From assembly GCF_018070075.1 (NCBI RefSeq), contig NZ_JAGPXE010000020.1, positions 22,346-86,345 of the forward strand: a DNA stretch of 64,000 nucleotides. Direction: 5' to 3'. Source of the stretch: Saccharopolyspora endophytica. GTDB lineage: Bacteria > Actinomycetota > Actinomycetes > Mycobacteriales > Pseudonocardiaceae. The translations under genes were made by a program, and so were the position numbers. The notes beneath the pieces were generated by a model that did no database searches, was not told where the DNA came from, and saw only the letters and a list, made by a program, of their open reading frames with translations. The stretch's first letter is position 1. Every line of letters starts with the position of its first letter. This document shows positions 33,726-41,077 of the stretch, one piece after another.

Positions 33726-33736
33726 TGGAGGTCGAG

Positions 33737-33997
33737 ATGAACTACCCCAACGTCAACTCGCTCGGGCGTGAGCTCGCGTTCTGCGAGGCAGAGCTCGACG
33801 AGGTTGGGCAGCAGGCGGTGAAGAGCTACTGGGATCAGGTCATCGCCGAGGAGCTGGGTGAGCTGCCGGTCACGCCGTTCGCGTGGTCGGAGCTGGGCGC
33901 CGGGGAGCGCACGCGGCTGCGTCGCTACGAGCGTCGCGAGGCCGGCGCCGCGCTGCGGCTGATCACGACCGAGGCGGATTCCGGGGAGGCGGCGTGA
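33737..33997 (+). CDS. Hypothetical acidic protein, first gene of transfer operon
   Basis: An 86-residue acidic protein with no recognised domain ('LAFCEAELDEVGQQAVKSYWDQVIAEELGELPVTPFAWSELGAGERTRLRRYERREAG'). CTGGAGG lies seven bases before the ATG at 33737. It is the first gene of a chain of overlapping genes that leads to the Tra translocase. A similar small gene often opens AICE operons. Confidence 0.65.
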   Translation: MNYPNVNSLGRELAFCEAELDEVGQQAVKSYWDQVIAEELGELPVTPFAWSELGAGERTRLRRYERREAGAALRLITTEADSGEAA

Positions 33998-34524
33998 ACG
34001 GGCTGATGAATTGGCTGTTGTCCAAGCGGCGGATGTCGTGGTCGATCGAGGACGGCTCTCGGGGTGCTCGGAGGCGGCGTGAGTTGACCTGCCCGGAGCA
34101 CAAGCCCAGTAGTGGTGAGCAGGTCTCGGCGATCTCGGTTCGGTGGACCTGCGAGTGCGGTGCGTTCCGCTTCGAGATCGACGCACCTGAGCCGCTCGTT
34201 CACGAGGTTCCGACGGCGGCCTATCTGGAGATGGAACGCCGGGGCCTTCGCGGGCAGAAGGGTCCGTGGCGTTCCCAGATCACCGGCAAGCCCCTGCCCG
34301 TCAACCGCACCGCACCGGCCGCCGAGACGGCCGAGCCGGGAGCTACGGCGCCGTGCGAGCGGATGTACGCCCGGCGGGCCGAGGAGTACGTCGAGCGGTT
34401 CGGGCCGTATGCGGTGCGAGATGAGGGCGAGCGGGCGGATCACCGTCACGACCTCTGGTTGGCCGAAGCCCTGTTCAGGGCTGCCGAGCGCGCCGACGAC
34501 GGCAACACCAGTTGGCCTTTTTGA
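33994..34524 (+). CDS. Hypothetical protein with Cys-rich centre
   Basis: A 176-residue protein starting with GTG at 33994, overlapping the stop before it by 4 bases (GTGA) with GGGGAGG ahead. It contains 'LTCPEHK' and 'VRWTCECGAFRFEI', a CPxH / CxC pattern that may bind zinc, and a C-terminal helical region ('RADHRHDLWLAEALFRAAERADDG'). No family was recognised. Confidence 0.65.
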   Translation: MNGLMNWLLSKRRMSWSIEDGSRGARRRRELTCPEHKPSSGEQVSAISVRWTCECGAFRFEIDAPEPLVHEVPTAAYLEMERRGLRGQKGPWRSQITGKPLPVNRTAPAAETAEPGATAPCERMYARRAEEYVERFGPYAVRDEGERADHRHDLWLAEALFRAAERADDGNTSWPF

Positions 34525-34612
34525 GGCACCCGACCCAGCAGCCAAATTCCGCCAAGAACCACCTGCTGGGCCGGGGTCTCCCACCGATCACGAAACCGTT
34601 AGGAGATCTCTG

Positions 34613-34654
34613 ATGCTACGGATCGCCACCAACCCCGCTGGGGGTGTGCGATGA
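34613..34654 (+). CDS. Possible 13-residue leader peptide
   Basis: ATG 34613 follows AGGAG at normal spacing and encodes a 13-residue peptide whose stop overlaps the start of the next membrane gene (ATGA). It may couple translation to that gene. No other support. Confidence 0.3.
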   Translation: MLRIATNPAGGVR

Positions 34655-34935
34655 AGACCCTGATCCTCGGACTGCTGTATCTGCTGATCGAGCTCACCGT
34701 CCTCGTGGTCTTGCCGCTGGCGCTGCTGGCGGCCGCCGGGCTGCTGCGGTTGACCGTCGTGACCGTCCTGCCGCTGGTCGTGCTTTTCGCCCTGGCGGTG
34801 GCCTCCGGGATCGCCCGCACCGTTGGTCTCGGACTGTTCGGCCTCGGTGTGGTGCTGCGGCTGGTCATGGCCGCTGTTGAGGGGCTGGGTGCTCGGGTGC
34901 CTGCTCCGCGGCTTCCGCTGGGGGTGGCCCGATGA
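34651..34935 (+). CDS. Small membrane protein of the transfer region
   Basis: A 94-residue protein with three hydrophobic stretches ('LILGLLYLLIELTVLVVLPLALLAAAGLL', 'VTVLPLVVLFALAVASG' and 'VGLGLFGLGVVLRLVMAAV'). It overlaps the next gene by four bases. Small membrane proteins at this place in actinomycete elements (Spd type) help spread the element through mycelium; this role is inferred from position. Confidence 0.68.
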   Translation: MKTLILGLLYLLIELTVLVVLPLALLAAAGLLRLTVVTVLPLVVLFALAVASGIARTVGLGLFGLGVVLRLVMAAVEGLGARVPAPRLPLGVAR

Positions 34936-35789
34936 CCACCGCGAAAAGCTCCTACCCCGTGCCCGTTGCCGAGCTGCTGCCGCAGGCCCGCCAGATGGTC
35001 CAAGACCTGGGCCAGACGCCGAGCCGCAACCAGCTCATGGCCGAGATGCGGATCGGGGCCCCGAAGGCCCGCGAGATCCTGTCTCGCCTTGCCGAGGAGA
35101 CCCACGGCAAGACTGCCAACTCGGCGCACTTGCACGTCGTCACCGAACCCACCCCGACCACCGACGAACCCACCGAGACCTACGACGCCGAACCCACCAC
35201 GACCGAAAGCGAGTCCACCGAGGTGGAACCGGTCGCCGAGCCCGAGCGGGTCTCGGCGGAGCAGCCGGAGCCCGAGCGCAAGGACCCGTCTGAGCCGATC
35301 ACACCCGTCGCAGACCCGGCCAAACCCACCGACGAGCAGCCGGTGAAGCCGGTGGCGGTGTGGCCGGTGATGCTGCTGGCCCTGCCTGCCTTTGTGGCCA
35401 TCTGGTCCGGGTGGGTCGGACTCGGTCAACTGACCGGGTTCGGGATCGTGCACCCGCTTCCGGGGATCGCGGATGGGTTCGCGATCAACACCGCGATCAC
35501 GCTCCCGATCGGGGTGGAGACCTACGCCGCCTACGCCCTGCGGGTCTGGCTCTCCGGCCAAGTCCCATCCCGCGCGCGCCGGTTCGCGAAGTACTCCGCG
35601 CTCGGCTCGCTCGCTCTCGGAGCACTGGGCCAGATCGCTTTCCACCTGATGAAGGCCGCCGGCATGACCTCGGCGCCTTGGCTGATCACCGCCGCTGTGG
35701 CCTGTCTGCCCGTCGCCGTGCTCGGCATGGGCGCGGGCCTGGCCCACCTGATCAAAGACACCGACAACCACCGGGAGGTGCAGCAATGA
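34932..35789 (+). CDS. Membrane protein with acidic linker, Spd-type candidate
   Basis: A 285-residue protein. It has an N-terminal region with helix-turn-helix character ('SRNQLMAEMRIGAPKAREILSRLAE', residues about 33-57), a long Glu/Pro/Thr-rich linker (70-135) and then about four membrane spans ('VWPVMLLALPAFVAIWSGWVGLG' to 'WLITAAVACLPVAVLGMGAGLAHLI'). DUF2637-like layout is known for spread proteins (SpdB-like). The stop overlaps the Tra start. Joining a DNA-binding-like head to a membrane domain is notable. Confidence 0.65.
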   Translation: MTTAKSSYPVPVAELLPQARQMVQDLGQTPSRNQLMAEMRIGAPKAREILSRLAEETHGKTANSAHLHVVTEPTPTTDEPTETYDAEPTTTESESTEVEPVAEPERVSAEQPEPERKDPSEPITPVADPAKPTDEQPVKPVAVWPVMLLALPAFVAIWSGWVGLGQLTGFGIVHPLPGIADGFAINTAITLPIGVETYAAYALRVWLSGQVPSRARRFAKYSALGSLALGALGQIAFHLMKAAGMTSAPWLITAAVACLPVAVLGMGAGLAHLIKDTDNHREVQQ

Positions 35790-37990
35790 CCGAACAGCCC
35801 CAGAACCACAGGCCCGAGGGCAACGAGCACCAGGCGCACGAGGACGGCGAGCAGGCGCGGGTGCTGCGCTTCCCCTCCGAACGCCTCAACCCCGACCAGA
35901 CCCGCGATGAGGGCGAGTCGGAGAACCAGGTCATCGATGGCGAGCTGGTCGACGAGGACCAGGCGCAGCAGGTCGACCAGTCCCAGGCCGCCGAGGCGGG
36001 GTCGAGCTTGGTCCGGCGCGAGAAGCGGGAACCGGTCCTGCCTGGCTGGGCGAGCAGCGTGGAGGAGTTTCGGGAGGCCGCGAGGTGGGCGGTCGGGTAT
36101 GCGGGCCACACCTTCGCCTTCCACGCTGTGCGCTGCCCGGTCTATCTGGGCCGCATTCTGATCCGGGTTCCACAAGGGACGCTGCGGCTGCTGGCTGGGT
36201 TTCTGCGGTGGGTGACCGACGCCGAGGGCCGGACTGTTCGCCATGCTGCCGCTGACCGCGCCGACGCAGCGGAATACCTCCGGTTGTCGAGCCAGCGTGA
36301 TAGCCGGGTCCGGGGACGGGTCTACACGACAGTGGGTCTGGGCGCGGCCGCGTTGGCGGCGTTCTTCCTCGGACGGGCGTTCCTCCCGGAGCTGGTCCAG
36401 TACGCGATCGTGGCCGGCGCTCTCGGTGGCGTGGGTTGGTTGGGTGCGCCGGCGGATCAGCCGATCGCTTCCCGTGCGGTGGAGGCGACGAAGGTGCCGA
36501 AGCTGACCAGCAACGCCGTCGAAATCGCGTTGAACGCCCTGGGCATCTCGGGGATCAACCAGGCCATGGGCAAGGGCGGCGAGGGGATCGGGTTCCCCAA
36601 GCCGATCTCGCGTGATGGCAAGGGGTGGCGGGCCGACGTCGACCTCCCGCATGGGGTGACGGTCGGGGACATCATGGACCGCCGCGAAAAGCTCGCCTCC
36701 GGTCTCCGCCGGCCACTCGGGTGCGTGTGGCCCGAGGCCGACAACGGCGAGCACGCCGGCCGGTTGATCCTCTGGGTGGGGGATCAGGACATGCGCAAGG
36801 CCAAGCAACCCGCCTGGGCACTGCGCAAGGGCGTGCGCGTGGACCTGTTCCAGCCCCAGCCCTTCGGCACCGACCAGCGCGGCCGCTGGGTCGACCTGCG
36901 ACTGATGTTCACCTCGGTGGCGATCGGTGCGATCCCGCGTATGGGTAAGACCTTCGCCCTGCGCGAGTTGCTGCTAATCGCGGCGTTGGACCCGCGTGCG
37001 GAGTTGCACACCTACGACCTCAAGGGCACCGGTGACCTCGACCCCCTGGAAAAGGTCACCCACGCCCACGGCGTCGGAGACGACGACGAAGAGATCGAAA
37101 AGGCTATTAGTGACCTGCGCAAACTCCGCGACGAGCTCCGCCGCCGAGCCAAGCTCATCCGGGATCTCGCGAAGCAGGGCCTGGCGCCGGAGAACAAGGT
37201 CACCCCGGAGCTGGCGGGCAAGAAGAGCTTGGGTCTGCATCCGATCGTGATCGGGGTGGATGAGTGCCAGGTGTGGTTCGAGCACCCCGAGGTCGGCGAG
37301 GAGTTCGAAGCCATCTGCACCGACCTCGTCAAACGAGGCCCGGCGCTCGGGATCATCATCATGCTGGCCACCCAGCGCCCGGACGCCAAGAGCCTGCCCA
37401 CCGGCATCTCCGCGAACGTGTCCACGCGGTTTTGCCTGAAGGTGCAGGGCCAGACCGAAAACGACATGGTCCTGGGCACCAGCAAGTACAAGCAGGGCGT
37501 GCGCGCGACGACGTTCGCCTGGGCGGACAAGGGCATCGGCTACCTCGTTGGCGAAGGCTCGGATGCTCAGATCGTGCGCACCGTCGCCGGCCTGGATGGT
37601 CCGGCATCGGAGAAGGTCGCCGCCTACGCCCGCACCCTCCGCGAGCAAGCCGGCACCCTCACCGGCCACGCCATCGGCGAAACCCCCGAGGTCGACGAGA
37701 CGGCGTCCAAGAAGGACACATTGCTCGAAGACATCCTCGCCGTCGTGGGCGAGACCGAGAAGAAGGTCTGGAACGAACGCGTCATCGCTCGGCTCTACGA
37801 GCTCAAGCCGGAGGTGTACGGCACCTACCGGGAGTCGGCCGATCTGACCGCTGCGCTCAAGCGGCACGGCGTCCGGACGGCTCAGGTGTGGGGCACCAGC
37901 GAAGGCAAGGGAGCCAGCCGCATCGGCATCACCCGCACCGACATCGCCGACGAAGTCGCGCAGCGTAATCGCCGCGAGGGGTCTGGCTAG
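35786..37990 (+). CDS. FtsK/SpoIIIE-like DNA translocase, conjugative Tra protein
   Basis: A 734-residue DNA pump that by itself moves double-stranded DNA of AICEs between hyphae (TraSA/TraB type). A short acidic N-terminus leads to a membrane region (about 187-228) and then the ATPase: Walker A 'GAIPRMGKTFALRELL' (Lys388) and Walker B 'IVIGVDECQVWF' (Asp492-Glu493). A C-terminal winged-helix-like region ('VWNERVIARLYELKPEVYG...LTAALKRHGVRTAQVW') probably binds the transfer site. The ATG at 35786 overlaps the previous stop (ATGA). A CTAG-rich inverted repeat follows the gene. Confidence 0.9.
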   Translation: MTEQPQNHRPEGNEHQAHEDGEQARVLRFPSERLNPDQTRDEGESENQVIDGELVDEDQAQQVDQSQAAEAGSSLVRREKREPVLPGWASSVEEFREAARWAVGYAGHTFAFHAVRCPVYLGRILIRVPQGTLRLLAGFLRWVTDAEGRTVRHAAADRADAAEYLRLSSQRDSRVRGRVYTTVGLGAAALAAFFLGRAFLPELVQYAIVAGALGGVGWLGAPADQPIASRAVEATKVPKLTSNAVEIALNALGISGINQAMGKGGEGIGFPKPISRDGKGWRADVDLPHGVTVGDIMDRREKLASGLRRPLGCVWPEADNGEHAGRLILWVGDQDMRKAKQPAWALRKGVRVDLFQPQPFGTDQRGRWVDLRLMFTSVAIGAIPRMGKTFALRELLLIAALDPRAELHTYDLKGTGDLDPLEKVTHAHGVGDDDEEIEKAISDLRKLRDELRRRAKLIRDLAKQGLAPENKVTPELAGKKSLGLHPIVIGVDECQVWFEHPEVGEEFEAICTDLVKRGPALGIIIMLATQRPDAKSLPTGISANVSTRFCLKVQGQTENDMVLGTSKYKQGVRATTFAWADKGIGYLVGEGSDAQIVRTVAGLDGPASEKVAAYARTLREQAGTLTGHAIGETPEVDETASKKDTLLEDILAVVGETEKKVWNERVIARLYELKPEVYGTYRESADLTAALKRHGVRTAQVWGTSEGKGASRIGITRTDIADEVAQRNRREGSG

Positions 37991-37999
37991 CCCCCTGCG

Positions 38000-38041
38000 G
38001 GTCTCTAGACCTAGACGACAGCCCTTCTAGGTCTAGAGACC
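38000..38041. repeat. CTAG-rich 16-bp perfect inverted repeat (candidate clt transfer site or terminator)
   Basis: GGTCTCTAGACCTAGA (38000-38015) and its exact complement (38026-38041) enclose a 10-base loop, directly behind the tra stop. About nine CTAG tetranucleotides fall within 37985-38095, a very rare word in such DNA. The 8-mer GACCTAGA appears in both orientations. In related elements Tra recognises short repeats in a clt locus near tra; a terminator is the simpler alternative. Confidence 0.7.
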
Positions 38042-38131
38042 CCGCTAGAACCCCACTCCTGTCCTCACCAGCGACCTAGCGCCTAGAGGCGCGTGGGCCA
38101 GTGCGCCCAAAATCAGCCCTGGAGGCCATCT

Positions 38132-38389
38132 GTGACCCCCACCGACCCCGCTAGCACCGCCCTACTCCTCTCCATCGTGTTGGTCACATTCGGTTACGGC
38201 GTGACGTGCTGGTTCTGGCCCTTCAAGGCCTGCCGTACCTGCCGAGGCACCGGCAAGTTGCGCTCCCCGTTCCTGCGAGCCATCCGCCTCTGCCGGCCCT
38301 GCGGTGGCACCGGCCTCCGCCTCCGTGCTGGCCGCCGCGTCATCAACGCCGCGCGCCGTATCCACCGCGCCAACCACCACCGCAACTGA
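38132..38389 (+). CDS. Small membrane protein with two CxxCxGxG zinc motifs
   Basis: An 85-residue protein. One membrane span ('ALLLSIVLVTFGYGVTCWFW') is followed by 'CRTCRGTGKLRSP' and 'CRPCGGTGLRLR', a pair of DnaJ-type CxxCxGxG elements likely to bind one zinc. The GTG at 38132 has CTGGAGG six bases before it. Such proteins recur between tra and rep genes in AICEs, but their function is unknown. Confidence 0.72.
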   Translation: MTPTDPASTALLLSIVLVTFGYGVTCWFWPFKACRTCRGTGKLRSPFLRAIRLCRPCGGTGLRLRAGRRVINAARRIHRANHHRN

Positions 38390-38402
38390 CGAGGTGCCCG
38401 AC

Positions 38403-38975
38403 ATGACGAACCCGAGCGAAGGAGGAGCGATCGTGCCGAAGCTGGAGAACCCATACGGCGACACCGAGTTCGACCCGGTGCGGGCGTTTCTGGGATGCCT
38501 GATGTGCTGCTCCGCCGAGCGTGCTCGTGAGTTGCTGGCCGGGATGCGCCCCACGGATGCCGGTCATGGCGTGCGGGAGGTTGTGTTCGAGCTGGCCGTG
38601 CGGGTCACCGCAGCGGGGATCGCGCCGGATCCACAGGTGTTGGTTGCCGAGGCTCGCCGTCGTGGCCTGCTGGCCACGGCGGACAGGGCGCAGAGCGTGG
38701 CGATGTGGGTGTTTGAGACCTACCAGCGTGCGCCGTGGCCCGAGGCCGGCTGGTTCCTGCGCACCGCCGTCCTCGAAGCCGCCTATCGCCGTGCGGTCGG
38801 CGAGCACGCCCAGCGCGTGGTCCACGCTGCCGCAACCGCCCCGGTCGAACAACTGCCCGGTCTGGTCGAGCCCAGCGATGAGCTGGTGGACCTGTGGCAG
38901 CGCTTGGCCGCCGACCTGGCCCGCTGGCAGCGCGACGTCAGCTCGGACGTGATTGAGCACCGGAGGGCCGCATGA
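38403..38975 (+). CDS. DnaB N-terminal-domain-like protein
   Basis: A 190-residue protein whose first part ('DPVRAFLGCLMCCSAERARELLAGMRPTDAGHGVREVVFELAVRVTAAGIAPDPQVLVAEARRRGLL') has the pattern of the DnaB helicase N-terminal domain, which handles primase and oligomer contacts. The ATPase domain is absent. It overlaps the DUF3987 gene by four bases, so the pair may rebuild a split replicative helicase. The start is ATG 38403 or GTG 38433 (GGAGG seven bases before). Confidence 0.7.
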   Translation: MTNPSEGGAIVPKLENPYGDTEFDPVRAFLGCLMCCSAERARELLAGMRPTDAGHGVREVVFELAVRVTAAGIAPDPQVLVAEARRRGLLATADRAQSVAMWVFETYQRAPWPEAGWFLRTAVLEAAYRRAVGEHAQRVVHAAATAPVEQLPGLVEPSDELVDLWQRLAADLARWQRDVSSDVIEHRRAA

Positions 38976-40357
38976 CACACGCAGAACACCTCCACCAGGA
39001 GGCCGGAGCGGATGAGGGTGGCCGGGTGGTGCCGTTCCCGACCCCGGCCGGTGAGGACGAAACACCGCTGCAGGTGGTCGGGTTTCCCAACCTCGCGCCT
39101 GCGGCGTTGCAGGGAACCGCGGGCCGCATCGTCCGCGAGGTCGCCCCGACGACCGAGGCCCACCCGGCGGCGCTGCTGGCGATCCTGCTGTCCAGCTTCG
39201 GCGCGTGGGTAGGCACCGGCTCCTACCTCTACCGCGCCAACAGCGTCCATCCCGGACGGGTGTGGCCGCTGATCACCGGCCGCACCTCGGACGGAGCGAA
39301 GGGCACCGCGCAGGCGGTCATCGAGCGGTTGTTCCGCGAGGTCGCCAAAACCTCCGAGTGGCCGCTCAAGACAGTCCGGGGCCTGTCCTCGGGTGAAGGG
39401 CTGATCGAGCAGGTCGCCGACGAGAAGGACGACGACACCGGAGACATCACCCCGCGCGCCGACCGCCGGCTACTGGTCGTGGAGGAGGAGTACGCGAAGG
39501 TGCTGGCCCAGTTCGAGCGCTCGGGCAACACACTGTCGATGACCCTGCGGGAAGCCTGGGACGGCAAGAGCCTCCAGAGCGTCACCCGCTCCAACCCCGT
39601 CACCGCCACCGACCCCAGCATCACCGTCATCGGCCACGTCACCCCGCGCGAACTGCGCGAGCGGATGACCAGCGCCGAGGTGTTCGGCGGTGGGCTCAAC
39701 CGGATGCTCATCGTGGCCAGCCGCCGCACCCAGCTGCTCCCAGAAGGCGGCAACCTCCCCGACGGCATGGTCACCGACATCGCCGGCCAACTCGCCGACC
39801 GTCTGCGGAAGCTTTCCGGGCTCGGCGAGGTGCCGTTCACCCCGGCCGCGATCGAGGCGTGGGAACCGATCTACCGCGAACTCGCCCGCCCACGCCCCGA
39901 CGGCCCGGTCACCGCACTACTGGCCCGTGGGCGGCCCATGATCCCGCGCCTGGCACTGGTCTACGCCCTCATCGACGGCAGCCAGGCCGTGGACGCCGAG
40001 CACCTGCAAGCCGCGCGGGCGTTGTGGGCCTACACCGAGGAATCCATCCACTGGCTCTACGGCCAACTCGACGACCAGGAAGAAGTCGAACGCCTCATGG
40101 CCTGGCTCGCCGAAGCCGGAGAGACCGGCCGCAGCAAGTCCGACGTCTACAACCTCTTCGCCAAACGCAACAAGAAGACCGCCGATCAGACCTTCGACAC
40201 CCTCGCACTGCTCATCCGCGACGGCATCGTCACCCAAGAAATCCGCACCGCCAGCGGCCGAGGCCGACCCGGAACCCGCTTCACCCTCCGCCCCCAGGCC
40301 CGCCAGTCCTACGGAACAAACGGAAAAACGGAACAACCCCCAGCCGAACCCCCCTGA
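38972..40357 (+). CDS. DUF3987-type replication protein (putative helicase/primase)
   Basis: A 461-residue protein. 'AILLSSFGAWVGTGSYLYRANSVHPGRVWPLITGRTSDGAKGTAQAVIERLF' contains the variant Walker A (GRTSDGAKGT) of DUF3987 ATPases. 'RRLLVVEEEYAKVLAQF' is the Walker-B-like strand and 'ITVIGHVTPRELRERM' follows. The C-terminus has a winged-helix-like stretch ('GRSKSDVYNLFAKRNKKTADQTFDTLALLIRDGIV'). AICEs replicate as circles before transfer, and this gene sits where their rep genes sit. The iteron-like cluster directly behind it supports a role at the origin. Confidence 0.8.
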   Translation: MTHAEHLHQEAGADEGGRVVPFPTPAGEDETPLQVVGFPNLAPAALQGTAGRIVREVAPTTEAHPAALLAILLSSFGAWVGTGSYLYRANSVHPGRVWPLITGRTSDGAKGTAQAVIERLFREVAKTSEWPLKTVRGLSSGEGLIEQVADEKDDDTGDITPRADRRLLVVEEEYAKVLAQFERSGNTLSMTLREAWDGKSLQSVTRSNPVTATDPSITVIGHVTPRELRERMTSAEVFGGGLNRMLIVASRRTQLLPEGGNLPDGMVTDIAGQLADRLRKLSGLGEVPFTPAAIEAWEPIYRELARPRPDGPVTALLARGRPMIPRLALVYALIDGSQAVDAEHLQAARALWAYTEESIHWLYGQLDDQEEVERLMAWLAEAGETGRSKSDVYNLFAKRNKKTADQTFDTLALLIRDGIVTQEIRTASGRGRPGTRFTLRPQARQSYGTNGKTEQPPAEPP

Positions 40358-40378
40358 CCAGCACAGACAAACCCGCGA

Positions 40379-40536
40379 GTTCTTCCGCGCCCCGTACGGA
40401 AGAAGTACGGAAAAAGTCCCCGCACCCGACTTCTTCCGTAGTTCTTCCGTAGCCACCCCGGAAGAAGTCGACCCGCCAAAACCGCAGGTCACACACCGAA
40501 TCCACGGACTTCTTCCGGTCTTCCGTTTCTTCCGTA
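40379..40536. repeat. Iteron-like cluster of TTCTTCCGTA motifs (candidate replication origin)
   Basis: The motif TTCTTCCG(T/C) occurs at about 40380, 40431, 40442, 40510, 40519 (shortened) and 40527, and inverted (CGGAAGAAG) at 40397 and 40459, with a weaker copy at 40408. That is at least eight copies in 160 bases, some as inverted pairs. The cluster starts 22 bases after the DUF3987 gene stop and ends 75 bases before xis. It is best explained as binding sites for the replication protein or an element regulator. Confidence 0.8.
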
Positions 40537-40610
40537 GACCCACCACATCCAGCAGCCCGCATAGCGCGGGCGGGGCACGCATGTGCCCGACCAGGGGAGG
40601 AACCCAGGAC

Positions 40611-41045
40611 ATGGATACGCCCCGCGCAGCCATGACCGCCGCTGACGACCCGTATCGAGACGACTGCCCCACACACGGACCACAGGGGGATCGCATGACC
40701 GCAAATGATGGCTCCGCCGCTCTGCCTGTTCTGTTCACGCCGGAAGAAATTGCGAAGCAGCTCGGGCGGTCCGGTTGGTGGGTTCGCGAACAGTGTCGAC
40801 GCGATCGCTTCCCCCACACACGGGCCGGGGGAGCGATCCGATTCACCCATCAACAGTTTGAGGAGCTGCTTCGAATCCTTGAACGCCGGCCGGATGTGGT
40901 GGCGACGACGTCTGGTCGAACCGCGCGTCGGACCAGCAGTAGGCCTACCGCGCGAGATCAGGCTCCCTCCTCCCAGCTTCGGGCTCGTCCACCGCGCAAG
41001 CCCCGCCCCGCCTCATCAAGCGATGCCGCAAGACATGCGGCCTGA
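40611..41045 (+). CDS. xis: Excisionase-type helix-turn-helix protein (Xis)
   Basis: A 144-residue protein. 'LFTPEEIAKQLGRSGWWVREQCRRDRFPHTRAGGAIRFTHQQFEELLRILE' (residues 41-91) is a MerR/excisionase-type winged helix. The C-terminus is basic and Ser/Pro-rich. GGGGAGG lies about 10 bases before ATG 40611; ATG 40695 would give a shorter form. It is 32 bases ahead of the integrase and in the same direction, the usual xis-int pair. It would bend att DNA for excision. Confidence 0.82.
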   Translation: MDTPRAAMTAADDPYRDDCPTHGPQGDRMTANDGSAALPVLFTPEEIAKQLGRSGWWVREQCRRDRFPHTRAGGAIRFTHQQFEELLRILERRPDVVATTSGRTARRTSSRPTARDQAPSSQLRARPPRKPRPASSSDAARHAA

Positions 41046-41077
41046 GCAAGCACGGTCCTAGGAAAGGAAGAATCGCA

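Noticed and set aside
40379..40536. CRISPR-like array
   Set aside because: Repeats are 9-10 bp, unevenly spaced and in both orientations, with no cas genes. Iterons or operators fit better.
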